A stretch of 64,000 bases of DNA from Candidula unifasciata (taxonomy: Eukaryota; Mollusca; Gastropoda; Stylommatophora; Geomitridae): contig CAJHNH020006079.1 of the NCBI GenBank assembly GCA_905116865.2, positions 171,501 to 235,500 on the forward strand, in the 5' to 3' direction. The notes beneath the pieces were generated by a model. The model was given only the letters and a program-made list of their open reading frames with translations. It was not told the DNA's origin and did no database searches. The position numbers and the translations under genes were made by a program. Positions 21,490 through 33,147 of this stretch are shown piece after piece (position 1 is the stretch's first letter; each line of letters begins with the position of its first letter).

Positions 21490-23815
21490 GCCAAAGTCAG
21501 GGTAAAACGTGGTACAAGTGGAACAACTTAGATCAAGCGTCACAAATTGATTTTATACTAGTCAGACAACGGCAGAAGAGGAAGGTAAGAGACTCAAAAG
21601 CTGTCCCAAATGCGGGACTGGATTCAGACCATCGCCCAGTAGTTATGAACATATGCAACTCAAGTAGAAACAGTCTACATAAACAGAAACGTGAAGAAAT
21701 CATCAACACTAAGAAATTAGAGGAAGAGAATATCAAACATGAATTTGAACTAGAAATAACAAAGGCTTTTGCAGATATTGCCAAGGAACCAGTAAGAATT
21801 GAAGAAGAATGGGATTATTATAAATCAACCATCACGAAGATATTAAAAGACAAGTGTGGTACCAGAAAGACGGGCAAAGGCAAGAAAAAGGGTACCGCTT
21901 GGTGGAATGAAGAAGTCAAAGAAGCAGTGTCAAATAAAAAGAAGATGTTTCAAATATGGTTAAAAACAAAAGACGAAAAGGATTACATTAGGTACAGACT
22001 AACTCGAAGAGACACCAAGAGAACAATAAAGAAATCCAAAGAGGAATCATGGAAAAAGTATGGTGAACACCTAACACAGCTATGTACAGAATCACCAAGA
22101 GACTTTTATAAGAGTGTGAAAGCGATGTGATTAAGAGAAGAAAGCTTCAATCCAACATCAGTCATAAACGATAAAAATGGAAAAACCATTATTCAGCCAA
22201 AAAGAAATTAAAAAAAGATAGGAGGAATATTTTAAAGAACTTTTGAACCCGTCGGGAGTACATGAAACAGCAGAATTCCATTCAAGGGCTCCAGATCATC
22301 TAGAACCACATATCCTGCGGGATGAAGTAGAGAAAGTTATCAAAACAAGTAAAAGACACAAAGCAGCTGGTATCGACGGAATAACAACAGAAGTCATCCA
22401 GGCTGGAGGGGACACTATGATCACCTGGCTGGAGAGAATTTTCAATAGAGCATGGGCAGAGAGAAAGGTACCAGTGGATTGGCAAAGATCAGTTGTAGTA
22501 CCTATCTGGAAGAAAAAAGGAAACAAGAGAGAATGTGGAACTTACAGAGGAATATCTTTACTAAGTCATGTGGGGAAAATGTATGCAAAGATCTTAGAAG
22601 GTAGGATAAGAGCAAAGGTTGAACCTCTACTGAGTAAAGCACAATTCGGTTTCAGGAAAGGGCGAGGTTGCACTGATGCCATATTTGCACTAAGACAAGT
22701 CTGTGAAAAAGACACTCGAATACGATAAAGAGCTGAACGTGGTCTTTGTAGATCAAGAGAAGGCATTCGACCGTGTAGACAGAGATGTGCTGTGGAGAAT
22801 TCTTGACGATTACGGAGTGCAGGGTCAATTATTAGACAACATCAGAGCCCTCTATGAAAAAAGTGAAAGTGCAGTAAGAACATCTAGTGGTCTTTCTGAA
22901 TGGTTCAAAGTCACACCTGGTGTCAGACAAGGATGTGTACTGTCACCATTACTTTTCATAACATACATGGATAAGATCACTGTAGAAGCAAACCCAGACG
23001 TGTATGCTATAAACGAATTACTTTTTGCTGATGATCAAAGCATACTGTATCAAAATGAATATGATCTACAGGAACATCTGACTACTCTCAACAACAGCTG
23101 TTTACAACATAATATGAGAATCAGTACAGAAAAAACAGAAGTTATGAAGATCAGCAGAACACACAGGCCACTGAATATAAATGTTGGAAGTGCCAAAATC
23201 AAGCAAACCAAAGAGTTCAAATACTTGGGCAGTATATTTACAGAGGATGGAAGAATGGACAGAGAGATAGAAACAAGAATACAGAAAGCAAATGCTGTCA
23301 CATACCAACTATCACCTCTACTTAAACATCCAGATATAACCATGAAGACCAAAAGACAATTGATAAACACCATCTTCATTCCAACACTCTGCTACCAGTG
23401 CCAGACATGGACAATCAACAACACCCATGAAAGAAAAATAGAAGCCTGTGAAATGAAATGTCTAAGAAAAGCAGCGAATAAGACCAGACTAGACAGGATA
23501 AAGAATATAGACATTAGAAACACTGTCAAAACTACACCATGTTTAGACTACATAGAACATCAAAGAATGAAATGGTTTGGACATCTAACCAGGATGAAAA
23601 ATGATCAAATAACATCACAAATTTTCAACCAAAGAAGCTCAGGATATAAGGCAAGAGGAAGACCAAGGAAACGGTGGATTGACGGGGTCTCCGAAACCTG
23701 CCAAAAGCATGGCCTCAGAACATCAGATGCTGCCCGCCTTGCTTATGACAGGAACTTGCATCTCCCCACAACGCTTAGCGGCATACGTGGAAGGAAAAAG
23801 TAAAAGTAAAGTAAA
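21490..23815 (+). mobile_element. RTE-like LINE: endonuclease C-terminus and reverse transcriptase, 5'-truncated
   Basis: It starts inside the APE-type endonuclease (QIDFILVRQR, and SDHRPVVM at 21620, the conserved SDH). The linker follows (21645-22128), then a stop and a short frameshifted stretch. RT comes next: 22243-22728 (AAGIDGITTEVIQAGGD, ECGTYRGISLLSHVGKMYAK, AQFGFRKGRGCTDAIF) and, after a frameshift, 22703-23803 (VVFVDQEKAFDRVDRDVLW, GVRQGCVLSPLLFITYMDKI, LLFADDQSIL, FKYLGSIFTEDG). The C-terminal tail has LCYQCQTWT, RMKWFGHLTRMK and GRPRKRW. FADD catalytic residues are intact. The tail is (AAAGT)-rich. Two breaks make it non-functional, though it is well preserved. Confidence 0.9.
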
Positions 23816-23889
23816 GCTTTTTAATGCACCAAGTATTATTTGAACATCAATATTTTAAACATTTTTCAGGATTGCAATCTAACAATTAT

Positions 23890-24036
23890 AATTTAGTGTC
23901 GTCATATTAAAAAAAAAAAAAAAAACTGCCAGAGAAACATTTGTATTTGTTTCTGTGTTTGGTTATCTGTCAGGTGGGCCGCTAAACAATTGTCTCCATT
24001 TTGATTGGCCGCGGGTGTAGAACTGTTGAGAAACAC
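23890..24036. other. Poly-A and isolated hAT-like right end
   Basis: An A-run at 23909-23925, then GCCGCGGGTGTAGAACTG and TTGAGAAACACTG ending at 24036, which resembles a hAT terminus (reverse complement CAGTGTTTCTCAA). No left end with a matching 8-bp duplication was found. Confidence 0.35.
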
Positions 24037-24399
24037 TGCTTTGCAGAAGGTCGCTCTCATCACAGCAGAACGTCAGAAAGCCACTCAGTTTCTTGTCAAC
24101 CCTCCCCTCTGTGACTATTTATGACCTGAATGTCTTTAATATCCCGTGTCAACTGTCGTCTTGGTTTATCCCTGCCCCTTTCTCTTTTCCCTCCTGCACC
24201 CACAGCCCATCATCCCACATTGTACCTGTCACCAGGTCTTGCCCATTCTTATACTATACGTTGTAACGTTTGTGAGAAGCTCTCTCTATCTCTATTAACC
24301 CCCCCCCCCTTCCCTTTAAAAACAACCTCAATCTCCTTTGCAATGAAATGTGTTAGTGTAAAACAGAGATCTTTAGTTATCCTGTTTATAATTACTAGC

Positions 24400-26155
24400 A
24401 GTTGTTAAGTCCTATATCTATTCTGCAACAGAGAGTACATAATGGGGGAGAGGAAAAAAATATGCAGAAAAGAGATGAGAGCTACAACCCCACTAAAATA
24501 ATTAATGATAAGACAGGAAGGCCATTGATAGATCCACCTGAGATAGCAGAAAGATGGAGGGAATACATCAATGACCTCTTTAATCCTCTAGGAGATCATC
24601 AGGAAAGAACAACTGAAGAGCACAGAGCAACAGTGTTAGAACCACACATACTAATGGATGAAATATAAGAAGTCATTAAGCAGTCTCCCAAATATAAAGC
24701 ACCAGGAGCTGATAGATTACCAACAGAAATAATTCAGTAGGCGAAAGCAGCATCAGATGGCTCCACAGAATATTTAATGCAGCATGGGTACAACAAACAG
24801 CCCCTATTGATTGGCAACATGCAATAGTTATGCCATTGTGGAAGAACAAAGGAAGCAAATGAGAATGCAGTCAATACCGAGGCATCTCTCTTTTAAGCAA
24901 TGTTGGCAAAATGTATGCCAAGATAATAGAAACAAGACTGAGACCAGTGATAGAACCACAGCTGGCAGAAGAACAGATGGGATTTAGGAGAAATAGAAGC
25001 TGCACAGATGCAATCTTCACACTTAAACAGTTAATAGAAAAGAACATTGAATACAATAAGAACTTATTTGTGGCATTCGTAGACCAGGAGAAGGCATTTG
25101 ACAGAGTCGACAGACAATTATTATGGAAAGTAATGGCGAGATATGGAGTAAGCGAACACCTCATCGAAGTGTGCAAAAGTTTATACAGGGATTGTAGAAG
25201 TGTAGTTAGAATAAATCAGGGAACATCTCATCCATTCACAGTGACATCTGGAGTAAGACAGGGGTGTGTCTTATCACCCACTGCTATTTATCACCTACAT
25301 CGACAGTATAGCAAGAATGCCAAGCCCATGAATGAAAATGTTAGTAAGATCAACGAATTACTCTTTGCAGATGACCAGGCCTTGATAGCAGATACAGCCA
25401 TGAAATTGCAACAACATCTAACATCCATGAATAAATAATGTAAAACAAATAATATGAGAATCAACATTGAAAAGACAGAAGTAATATCAAAAGGTAAAAA
25501 AGAAGACAGATCTAAACATAGCAATAGAGTGCAAAGGCATTAAACTGGCATCTGTCTGAGTTTAAATATCTGTGAACTACATCTACCGAAGATGGGAAAT
25601 TGGATAAAGAAATTAATATTAGATGCAGTAAAGCAAACCAAGTATTGGGACAGCTAGCTCCCCTCTCACAGCATAAGACAATCCCAATCAGTACAAAGAG
25701 ACATCTAATTCAAAGCATATTTATTCCAACTCTGTGCTACCAGTGCCAGACATGGTCACTCACAACAAACCATAAGAGAAAATTAGTAACCACGGAAATG
25801 AGATGTCTGAGAAGGGCTGTAGGAGTGACCATAAGAGATAAGATTAGGAATGAGATCATAAGAGAAAAAGTCGACACAGAACCAATTCTGGATTACATAC
25901 GAAGACAGCAAGTGAAATGGTTTGCCCACTTAGAGAGAATGCCTTGTGACACCATACCATACAAAGCATACATGGAAAGAGAAGAAGGACGTAGAGCAAG
26001 AGGTAGACCAAGAACCATATGGAAGGATAACTTCAGAGAAACTCTACAACAGCACGATGTGCCTATGGTCGAGGCGGCCAGAAGAGCTAGAAACAGAACC
26101 TTATATCTCCCTCGACACCCACAGCGGTAAAAGAGGAAGTGAAGAAGAAGAAGTA
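24400..26155 (+). mobile_element. Second RTE-like LINE copy, more decayed
   Basis: It begins near NPTKIINDKTGRPLIDPP, then after frameshifts and stops near 24665-24900 continues with MYAKIIETRLRPVIEPQLAE, GFRRNRSCTDAIFTLKQ, FVAFVDQEKAFDRVDRQLLW, VTSGVRQGCVLSPT and LLFADDQALI (catalytic FADD intact). After more stops near 25440-25600 come LCYQCQTWSLTTNHKRKL, QQVKWFAHLERMPCDTIPYK and GRPRTIWKD. It has the same architecture as the copy 600 bp upstream but is a different subfamily by its C-terminal tail. It ends in an (AGAAG)-rich tail. Confidence 0.88.
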
Positions 26156-27459
26156 AAATATATAGTTACTTTCCACCAATGAGTAACAGGAATATGACTG
26201 AAGCAGTAATCCCTACAACTGCTTCCTGTTAATTGAAATTCGAGGAAACTAACAATGAAAATGCGTTGGGCAAGAGACTCCAGAAATTAAAACCGAAGTG
26301 GGGGAGGTTGAAATATCACTGAGTAAATGGGAACGAGGATTCGCACATGGAATCTCATACTGAGTTCATGTAGATTCTCTGTCCTTGTACATACAACTTT
26401 CTAACTGCTGTTCATCGGGATGAGTGGACTTCTTACTCACTTCAGTCATACAAAATCGTGGCTGCTAAGGGCATCATTCTGTAGTGGATACAAGAAGCAA
26501 GAAAACCACTAGAGAAGAGCTCTTCTCTAGTAGTTTTCTTATTAGAAACTGTAGTGAGTACCGGCACTCTTTTTTCCGGCCGGTTGTATATGTCATGTTA
26601 TGAAATTTTTCTTGAGGGTTTATCGTCCTAGCTATCTACCCTTAGATCTTTTAATCTCAACTTGTCCCATACCTATAGCCTCACCGTTGTGCGGTAACAT
26701 TATCTAATTCTATACATGCACTTGCTGGTCCTTTTTTTTTTGTCTACTGGTGTTTTCTGCAGACGATTTAGTAGCACGCCACTTTGCTTTGATTTAGACA
26801 AAGGTACAAGCATCGGCCATTTCTTGGCTAAGGAAAACTACTGGACATACAAATTACTAGTAAAGCAACTGTTAACAAAAGATGAGCTTGTTTTGCTTTG
26901 TTTTATGATGGACTTTGCGTTGATTTTCGACATCAGTATGAGCACCGGGTTAGACATGGCAAATTAGTTAAAATGTAAAATTATTTGTAAAACAACAAAC
27001 AGTCAGCAAACGCTTGGGTTGCCAGCAACGTTCTGTTACTGACTAACTACATTTGATGCTTAATCATAGACGATGGCATAGATGTGCATTGTCAGGTTTC
27101 ACTCCTAGGTCACTTATCGAGTTAGCGGCAAACTTGTTATACATCAGCTAAGTAAGTCCGTACAGCAATGACCATATCAACACAGTCTGTGTGTGTGTGT
27201 GTGTGTGGCCCCCCCCCCCCCCAATCTCTTGCACCATGGACAGTATTTGCCCCAGTGCAACATCAGCATGTTTCTCTTAATAAAACTGTCAACATTAGGG
27301 GCCACATTAAGCTGTCAGCACAAATATTGTTAGGCAAACCCATTTGTCACGGCATGACAGAGGTTAAACATTCTGCCGTTGTTCTGTGCACCCCGTTAAG
27401 TACTTACATCAGTGAATGCGTGTCACTGTAAGCATTTCTGCCTGTCTATTGAGTTAGTA
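26156..27459. other. No gene recognised; contains a 42-bp palindrome and a C-run
   Basis: No coding similarity. At 26499-26540 a near-perfect palindrome centred on AGCT has 21-bp arms and one mismatch. A (GT)n plus C-run occurs at 27187-27221. Confidence 0.5.
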
Positions 27460-27649
27460 CAGTGTCTCTTAACCTCCCTAATACCGCCGCGACCCGGTAA
27501 TACAGTTTCTAGTTTTGTGGTGACCCCCTACCATAAAATTATTTTCGTTGCTACTTCATAACTTCAGTGAATATATGTTTTCTTGTGGTCTTATGAAAAG
27601 GTAGTTCTGATCCTCAAAGGGGTCGCCACCCACATGTTGAGAACCACTG
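27460..27649. mobile_element. hAT MITE resembling the SPIN/Charlie group
   Basis: A 190-bp element with ends CAGTGTCTCTTAACCTCC and, from the right, CAGTGGTTCTCAACATG. The interior includes GGGGTCGCCACCC near the right end, GTGGTGACCCCCTACC, and TTCGTTGCTACTTCATAAC. This combination of terminal sequence and interior phrases is characteristic of hAT non-autonomous elements known in vertebrates and some invertebrates. No convincing 8-bp duplication remains. Confidence 0.7.
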
Positions 27650-28009
27650 ACAGTATATTTACACGTAGATGCAAGAACTATCGCTCATTCAATCCCGCGA
27701 TGTTTAAACGTCTTTACTTATTACTAGTTATAGCGCACATTTGGGCGCTAGTTTACACCGCAAAAGAGAAAGTTACAGTTTTTAGAGCGCTAACGTCTGG
27801 AACATAGCTCAGGTTTACATTTAGATAAGACACAATGACTAAGGAAAACAGTTAAGTGGACCAAAGTCCTAGCAGCAAACATCTGCACTAGTCATCATGC
27901 CGCAGCGAAGTGTATTATTACAATCTGCCATGGATTAGTGCCAAGGCATGAATGCAAAATTGGATCTGCCTTTCAAGCTGATATTCACGAAGAGTGAAAG
28001 TCAAATATA

Positions 28010-28150
28010 TTAGTCCCGGGAAGTAAAGGCGGCTGGCGTGATGCTGACCACTTCACCCACTTCTTGTGCCGATTGGTCTATAAAAATATAGGTCTAGCCC
28101 TACATGCCATATACGCACAAAGGCGTGGAAACGGGACCTTTACATTGTTT
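28010..28150 (+). repeat. SINE family C, 3' portion
   Basis: CGGGAAGTAAAGGCGGCTGG, CGTGATGCTGACCAC, CCGATTGGTCTATAAAAA, then AAAGGCGTGGAAACGGGAC. The tRNA-like head is missing. Confidence 0.75.
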
Positions 28151-29035
28151 AACTATATCTATATATGTGTTTATTGACACTGGTACATATTTGCATCGGC
28201 TGCGCTATCACCTGAATGTCATCAATGGTGAATGTGCGTGCACACAGTATGTTGTGGTTCTCTTGACTGACAGTCTGACAGTTTAGCACTGCAGAGTTCG
28301 CAATGAGTAGTTCTTTTGAGTTTTGCAACAGGGGCGTGGTTATTTACGCGAAAAGAGACAATACAATCGTACTGCAAGCCTCTCCAGGTGCTACGAATGA
28401 TCCAGGCTATGCAATACATTTTGATCTGGGAAGGGGGGGGGGGCATTAAAGTAAACGTAGCTCCATAATTAACTAAAACAGAGATCATTCAGTCTGGTAG
28501 TCTTAGTTTCAGCTTCATAGCAAACGAGTCACCCCATCTTTGCTCCGCTCCTGTGCCAACGAAAAACAAGCAGAATGTTTATCACCGTCCCTTGTGGAAA
28601 GATTGACAGACTGCTGTCTCAGCATATCTAGCAAACACACGCATTAAAGCATACGGTAGCCATCCGAAGTGCTAACACAAACAGTCCGACATTTTAAATG
28701 CAGTTTATATCAGATCATTCAGTAAAAGTCACAAGAAATTTGATATCACAAAGCCGAGCTGAACAGAATAAAATATCCACACACACACACAAAGAAATTG
28801 AAAAGTATAAACTTAGAAGAAAGTTTAAAACTTCAACAATACAATTTTTTTTTAATGGATCCTTCATAAGGTATCATACGTATGTTATAAACTTTTTACA
28901 TTTACTCATGAGAAACAGAAGGCACTTCTGACTTTTTAATTAAGTGGTTAGAGAAGCATTCTTAAACTGTTCTTGACAAGAGCAAGGTAATGTTAATCAA
29001 GCACATTTCAACACCGAAGAATACGGGCTTTACTT
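28151..29035. other. No gene recognised
   Basis: Mixed sequence with a G-run at 28433-28443 and a short (CA)n at 28781. No transposon motif or exon recognised. Confidence 0.35.
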
Positions 29036-29039
29036 GTTG

Positions 29040-29490
29040 AATCAAATACTCAATCATGAATTGCCATCCCAGCACTCGGGGCATTCTCACACGTGATCCG
29101 TCTACTTCTTCAGTAGCCAACCAAAAGTCGATATGCTAATAGTACCTATTGCAACCAGATTAAAAGTCCGCCTATGTTTTCCCCGCAGTTTTGAATACCT
29201 TCCAGACACCCTGCTCATTCTTTGCTGAATTAGTCTATCAATGTGTGGATACTTGGTCTGTTCCGTTTGCACTGACCACTTGATCCCAGCCAACAGTCAC
29301 CACTTTGGCTTTATCATAACCTAGCTTACCACCCAGAGAAGCGGCAGCAGCCATTATCTCAACTGGCTCATTACCCCGCACACCCTAATGTCCGGGACAG
29401 AAAATCAACGATGTGCTCTGATTAGTCTTATCCAGTGAAGCAAGTCACTCTGCGCAGAATTGGCTTGTAAACAGCATCCAGTCTCGAAAA
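29040..29490 (-). mobile_element. I-like LINE 3' end, fragment
   Basis: The minus strand encodes MSRVSGRYSKLRGKHRRTFN and ISISTFGWLLKK, equal to the C-terminal tail at 60470-60560. Upstream it retains MAAAASLGGKLGYDKAKV from the region after RNase H. Stops present. Confidence 0.65.
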
Positions 29491-29689
29491 CTAAATTATC
29501 ACTTCACCCCCCCCCCCCCCCAACCCGCCGAATAGTGTAGGTTTTTTTTAAGTGTAGAGAGGAGAAAACATTAAGGGTAAATGAAGGTATTGTTTTGTTA
29601 TGGGTAGAGGGGTGGGTGTCGTGAAGAAACGAGCCTACAAACACAACATTTGCGCATGAAAATCTATGGTAAGTAGGTAAATTGTACCC

Positions 29690-30100
29690 AACCAGGACAT
29701 CAGACAAGCGAAAAACACCCGGTGACACAAAGTGCCAACATGCGGATGTGGAGAGGTCCCGGAAATCCCGTTCTGGATCTGGATAAGGTTAAAAAAAAAC
29801 ATTCTTGTCAATTTCAGCCAGCTACTGGAATGAGCGGCGGCTATCTTGATTTCGTTCGTTTACTGCGTATGGTATCGCTTATTCGTTTCCAGTTTATTTG
29901 CCAGGTGAAATTTTCTCCCGTTTGGTATCGGTGTATAGGGAAGGGATCGTAAACTGTCCTGATAAAAGCAGTCTATTTGCCTGGGGTGGCCCGTTCAGTC
30001 GTTAGACCATATTTAAGGATCGGCTATATATAGGTTTCCCGGTAAAAGCCAGAGTCGGGCTTCAGAATAACTGAAAATTGCATCCCCCATGGGGACGATG
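29690..30100 (-). repeat. SINE family B, split by a 216-bp insertion
   Basis: Left part: ACACCCGGTGACACAAAGTG, then GGAGAGGTCCCGGAAATCCCG. Right part: CCGTTCAGTCGTTAGACCA, then GGTAAAAGCCAGAGTCGGGC and GAAAATTGCATCCC. The two parts are contiguous in other copies (43295-43495, 56603-56795). The insertion 29774-29989 is bordered by CCCGTTC on both sides. Confidence 0.75.
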
Positions 30101-30338
30101 CTAATTCCATGTTCGTACAATGAAAATCTATGAGGCACAATACAAGATATTGGGACCCTTTCTAGTGGGCGCGACTTTCTGCGTCAGACCCTGCAGGATG
30201 ATAAAGATGGTGATGAAACAAGTTGCTAGGGTATCTCATGAGAATGAAATCCTAGAAAAACTACAGATTCGAGATTAGTAACAAGATAATACTACCGTGT
30301 TCGCTATGCTTTTTATTTTCTGATCTAGTATGTTATTT

Positions 30339-30581
30339 CAGTGTTTCTCAACGCGAATCCCACGTCCCATGGGTAAAAAAAAGGGAGTAGGGGTCAATTA
30401 TTTAAAAACGCTAAAGTGGGGTGGGGGTGGGGGTACAATCTGCTTGTTAAGGAGGACAATTCAAAAATTGACTCGTCCAGAGTTTAAAATACATAGGCGG
30501 GGAGGGTGGGGGGGGGGGAGAGACAGAGAATTTTAGAACGGTTTAGATGGGGTATGGTACAAAACCGATTGGGAAACATTG
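30339..30581. mobile_element. hAT MITE with near-perfect target duplication
   Basis: Ends CAGTGTTTCTCAACGCG and, from the right, CAATGTTTCCCAATCGG. Flanking octamers are TGTTATTT (30331-30338) and AGTTATTT (30582-30589), 7 of 8 identical. The interior is G-rich with no coding capacity. Confidence 0.65.
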
Positions 30582-30783
30582 AGTTATTTTATGTGCGTGC
30601 ATGCGTAAGTGTGTGTGTGTGTATGTGTGTATATGGCAAACTATACTAGCTATTAACACACAGACGCATATGTTATGTCAATATTCACTTTTATATTACA
30701 ATTCACCTTAGAGCTTTCCAAACCGTGTGTTGCTCTCAGTGTAAGGTTGTTTCGCGCCAACATATAGCTTTAACAATTTATGT

Positions 30784-31206
30784 ATCCGTATCTTATTTCT
30801 TGAGGCCTCAGAGATGTGGTTTTACAGAAGAATGCTTAGAATACCTATGACAGCCAAAAAGAGCAACCAAGAGGTTTTGAAAGAGGCGGGAGCCCGAAGA
30901 CAACTGATCACAGACATCAGAAGGAGACAGTCGTAATTGTTCGGCCATGTTATGAGAAGAGGGAAAATAGAACATGTTGTGACCACTGGAAAGATCTGTG
31001 GAAGGAGGGATAGAGAAAGATAACGTGAGAAGATTCTTGACAGTCTTGTTGCATGGCATGGAGGTGTGTCGGCACAAGAACTGATACATGCTGCAGGAGA
31101 TCGTGGATTATGGAGAAGCATGATCGCCCACACCAGTCGGCAAGGCACCTGATGATGATGATGATGATGATCATGATCATGATGATGCTGCTGATGATGA
31201 TGATGA
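30784..31206 (+). mobile_element. 3' end of a non-LTR retrotransposon with (GAT)n tail
   Basis: Encodes EMWFYRRMLRIPMTAKKSN, then LFGHVMRRGKIEHVVTTGKI after a stop, then LVAWHGGVSAQELIHAAGDR and GLWRSMIAHTSRQG, followed directly by a (GAT)n array (31154-31206). This is the typical C-terminal tail of an endonuclease-RT LINE, and the microsatellite is its 3' tail. Two stops are present. Confidence 0.8.
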
Positions 31207-31239
31207 TCCGTATCTCTTATAAAGGGTTAGTTTAATCTC

Positions 31240-31745
31240 TTGTCTGCTTATTCTTTACTTCTTCTTTAATCGCTTCGGGTGTCGAGGTGATTTAAGGTCC
31301 TGCTTCGTGCTCTTCAAGCTGCTTCGACCAAAGACACATCGTGGTGCTGTACAGTTTTTATGATGTTATCTTCCTATTTGTTTTGGTCCACCTCTTGCTC
31401 TACGTCCTTCTTCTCTTTTGGTATCTGCCTTAAATTGTATAGCATCAAAAGGCATTCTCTTCAAGTAAGCAAACCATTCGAGTTGTTGTCTATGTGTGTA
31501 ATTTAGAATTGGTTCTTTGGCACGTATTACCTCATTCCTGATCTTACTTTTTCTGGTCACTCCTAAAGACTTTTTTCAGACACCTTATTTCTATGGTTAC
31601 TAATTTATGTTTATGTTTTGTTGTGAGTGACCACATCTGGCACTGATAGCATAGGCTGGGAAAGAATATGCTTTGTATGAGATGTTTCTTTGTGCTGATT
31701 AGGATTGACTTATGCTGTAAGATTTGTCTTGTTTGCTAGTACAAT
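31240..31745 (-). mobile_element. RTE-like LINE 3' end
   Basis: The minus strand encodes KSKIRNEVIRAKEPILNYTH and RQQLEWFAYLKRMPFDAIQF, closely related to the 3' part of the copy at 24400-26155. Truncated at about 31745. Confidence 0.75.
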
Positions 31746-32039
31746 AAATTACTGTGTCGCGACATTGTGTTTGTCTGAAAAGTGTGTCACTAACATGACA
31801 AGTTTGGAAAGCTCCGATTTAGTCAGGCTCAAATATCGGGCAATAATTTAAAATGAGCAGAACGACGTGGTTTGATTGCAGACCTAAAGTAGGGTCGGGG
31901 TAAGCACTTACAATTCACATTATGTCCGAAAACTCGTTGCGAAATCGTTATGATAACAGGTAAACAGAGAGGCAAAAGGAAAAAAATAGGAAGCAGGGAA
32001 AAAGTTAAGAGCAACGCCATTTATACAATTATTCATTAA

Positions 32040-32195
32040 AAGTAAAGGACCTTTTCCCACGCCTGCAGGTTTATGGGCATATAGGGCTAGACTTATATTT
32101 TATAGACCAGTCGGCACTGAGAGGTGATGTGATCAGCATCACGCCGGCCGCCTTTACAGGACAATCCCTGGTACCCACTCAAGGCTGGGTCGACC
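32040..32195 (-). repeat. SINE family C, inverted copy
   Basis: Reverse complement of the family C 3' part: CCCACGCCTGCAGG, TATTTTATAGACCAGTCGGC, GCATCACGCCGGCCGCC. It is arranged head-to-head with the copy at 32255. Confidence 0.75.
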
Positions 32196-32254
32196 TAAGT
32201 GTCCACATGATTGGCGACCGTGTCGCTATTGGCTCGCCGGTAGAGAACTTCGTC

Positions 32255-32400
32255 CCAAGCACACCCAGCCTTAATGGGTACCAGGTAAAGTTCTGGGAAG
32301 TAAAGGCCGCCGGCATGATGCTCACGACATCCCCCACCGAGTGCTGGTCTGTCTATAAAATATAGGTCTAGCCCAATATGCCTGAAGGCGTGAAAAATGG
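32255..32400 (+). repeat. SINE family C copy
   Basis: AATGGGTACCAGGTAAAGTT, TGGGAAGTAAAGGCCGCCGG, GAGTGCTGGTCTGTCTATAA, then GCCTGAAGGCGTG. It forms an inverted pair with 32040-32195. Confidence 0.75.
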
Positions 32401-33147
32401 TTCTTTGTTTTACTTTTCAATGTGCAGTTTTTCTGAACGGTTAACACATTATGCCATTGTCGAAATCAACGCAAGGCAGTCTGCTGCCAAACCACCCGAA
32501 ATTGCAACTGAACCTGGCACCTCTGAATTACGAAACGCTTTTGCAATGCCCAAGCCGTACCGACTGCAAGATGGACAGTAGTCAGCCAAGGCCGCCTTCA
32601 ATATTGACGGCCTTTAGTCAGCCCTGTTTGCATATTCCTATTCAACTGCTCACGCGCGTAATCTGTGTCATGAAGTGAGCTCATGCAGGTGTGTGGATCT
32701 ACAGATTGCAAGTTTTTCAAAGGGTAGGAAATTACAAGAAAGATTTTTTTTAAGTGGGTGGGGTGGGGGTGGGGGGGGGGGGGTTAAAAAATAACAAATA
32801 GTTTATGTAAGGTTTACAAAATTGATCACAAAGAACAAACAAAGAACGTTACGGCGATTAGGCTTCATCGGCACATAAAGAACAATTGCAGATAGGTTAC
32901 ACGGTTATCAAAGGTACTCTGGTTTTTTTTTTAAATTCTGAACCAGGGGTTTCCGAGCTGAGGGACCCAGCACCCTTGAGCTTCGTCCACCCCTTCAGAA
33001 AACTGAGGTGTTATAGTTCACAAACCTGATCCGGACTGTAACGGTTAATCGAAGTTTGTATTATTTTTCTCCTAAGCTAGAGTTATGCTCCTTGAGCGTC
33101 CTTCCCGAGCCTATCAATTTTATAAGGCTGGTGGAGAGGGGGGGGGG
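32401..33147. other. No gene recognised
   Basis: Mixed sequence with a G-run around 32756-32783. No coding similarity. Confidence 0.35.

Noticed and set aside
19844..24036. One large hAT element from CAATGTTTCCCC (19844) to GAGAAACACTG (24036)
   Set aside because: Flanking octamers do not match and the span includes unrelated SINE and RTE insertions; the two ends are probably independent.
24130..24408. 92-codon frame starting MSLISRVNCRLGLSLPLS
   Set aside because: Low-complexity Pro/Ser/Leu frame over pyrimidine-rich DNA, with no family recognised and no splice support.
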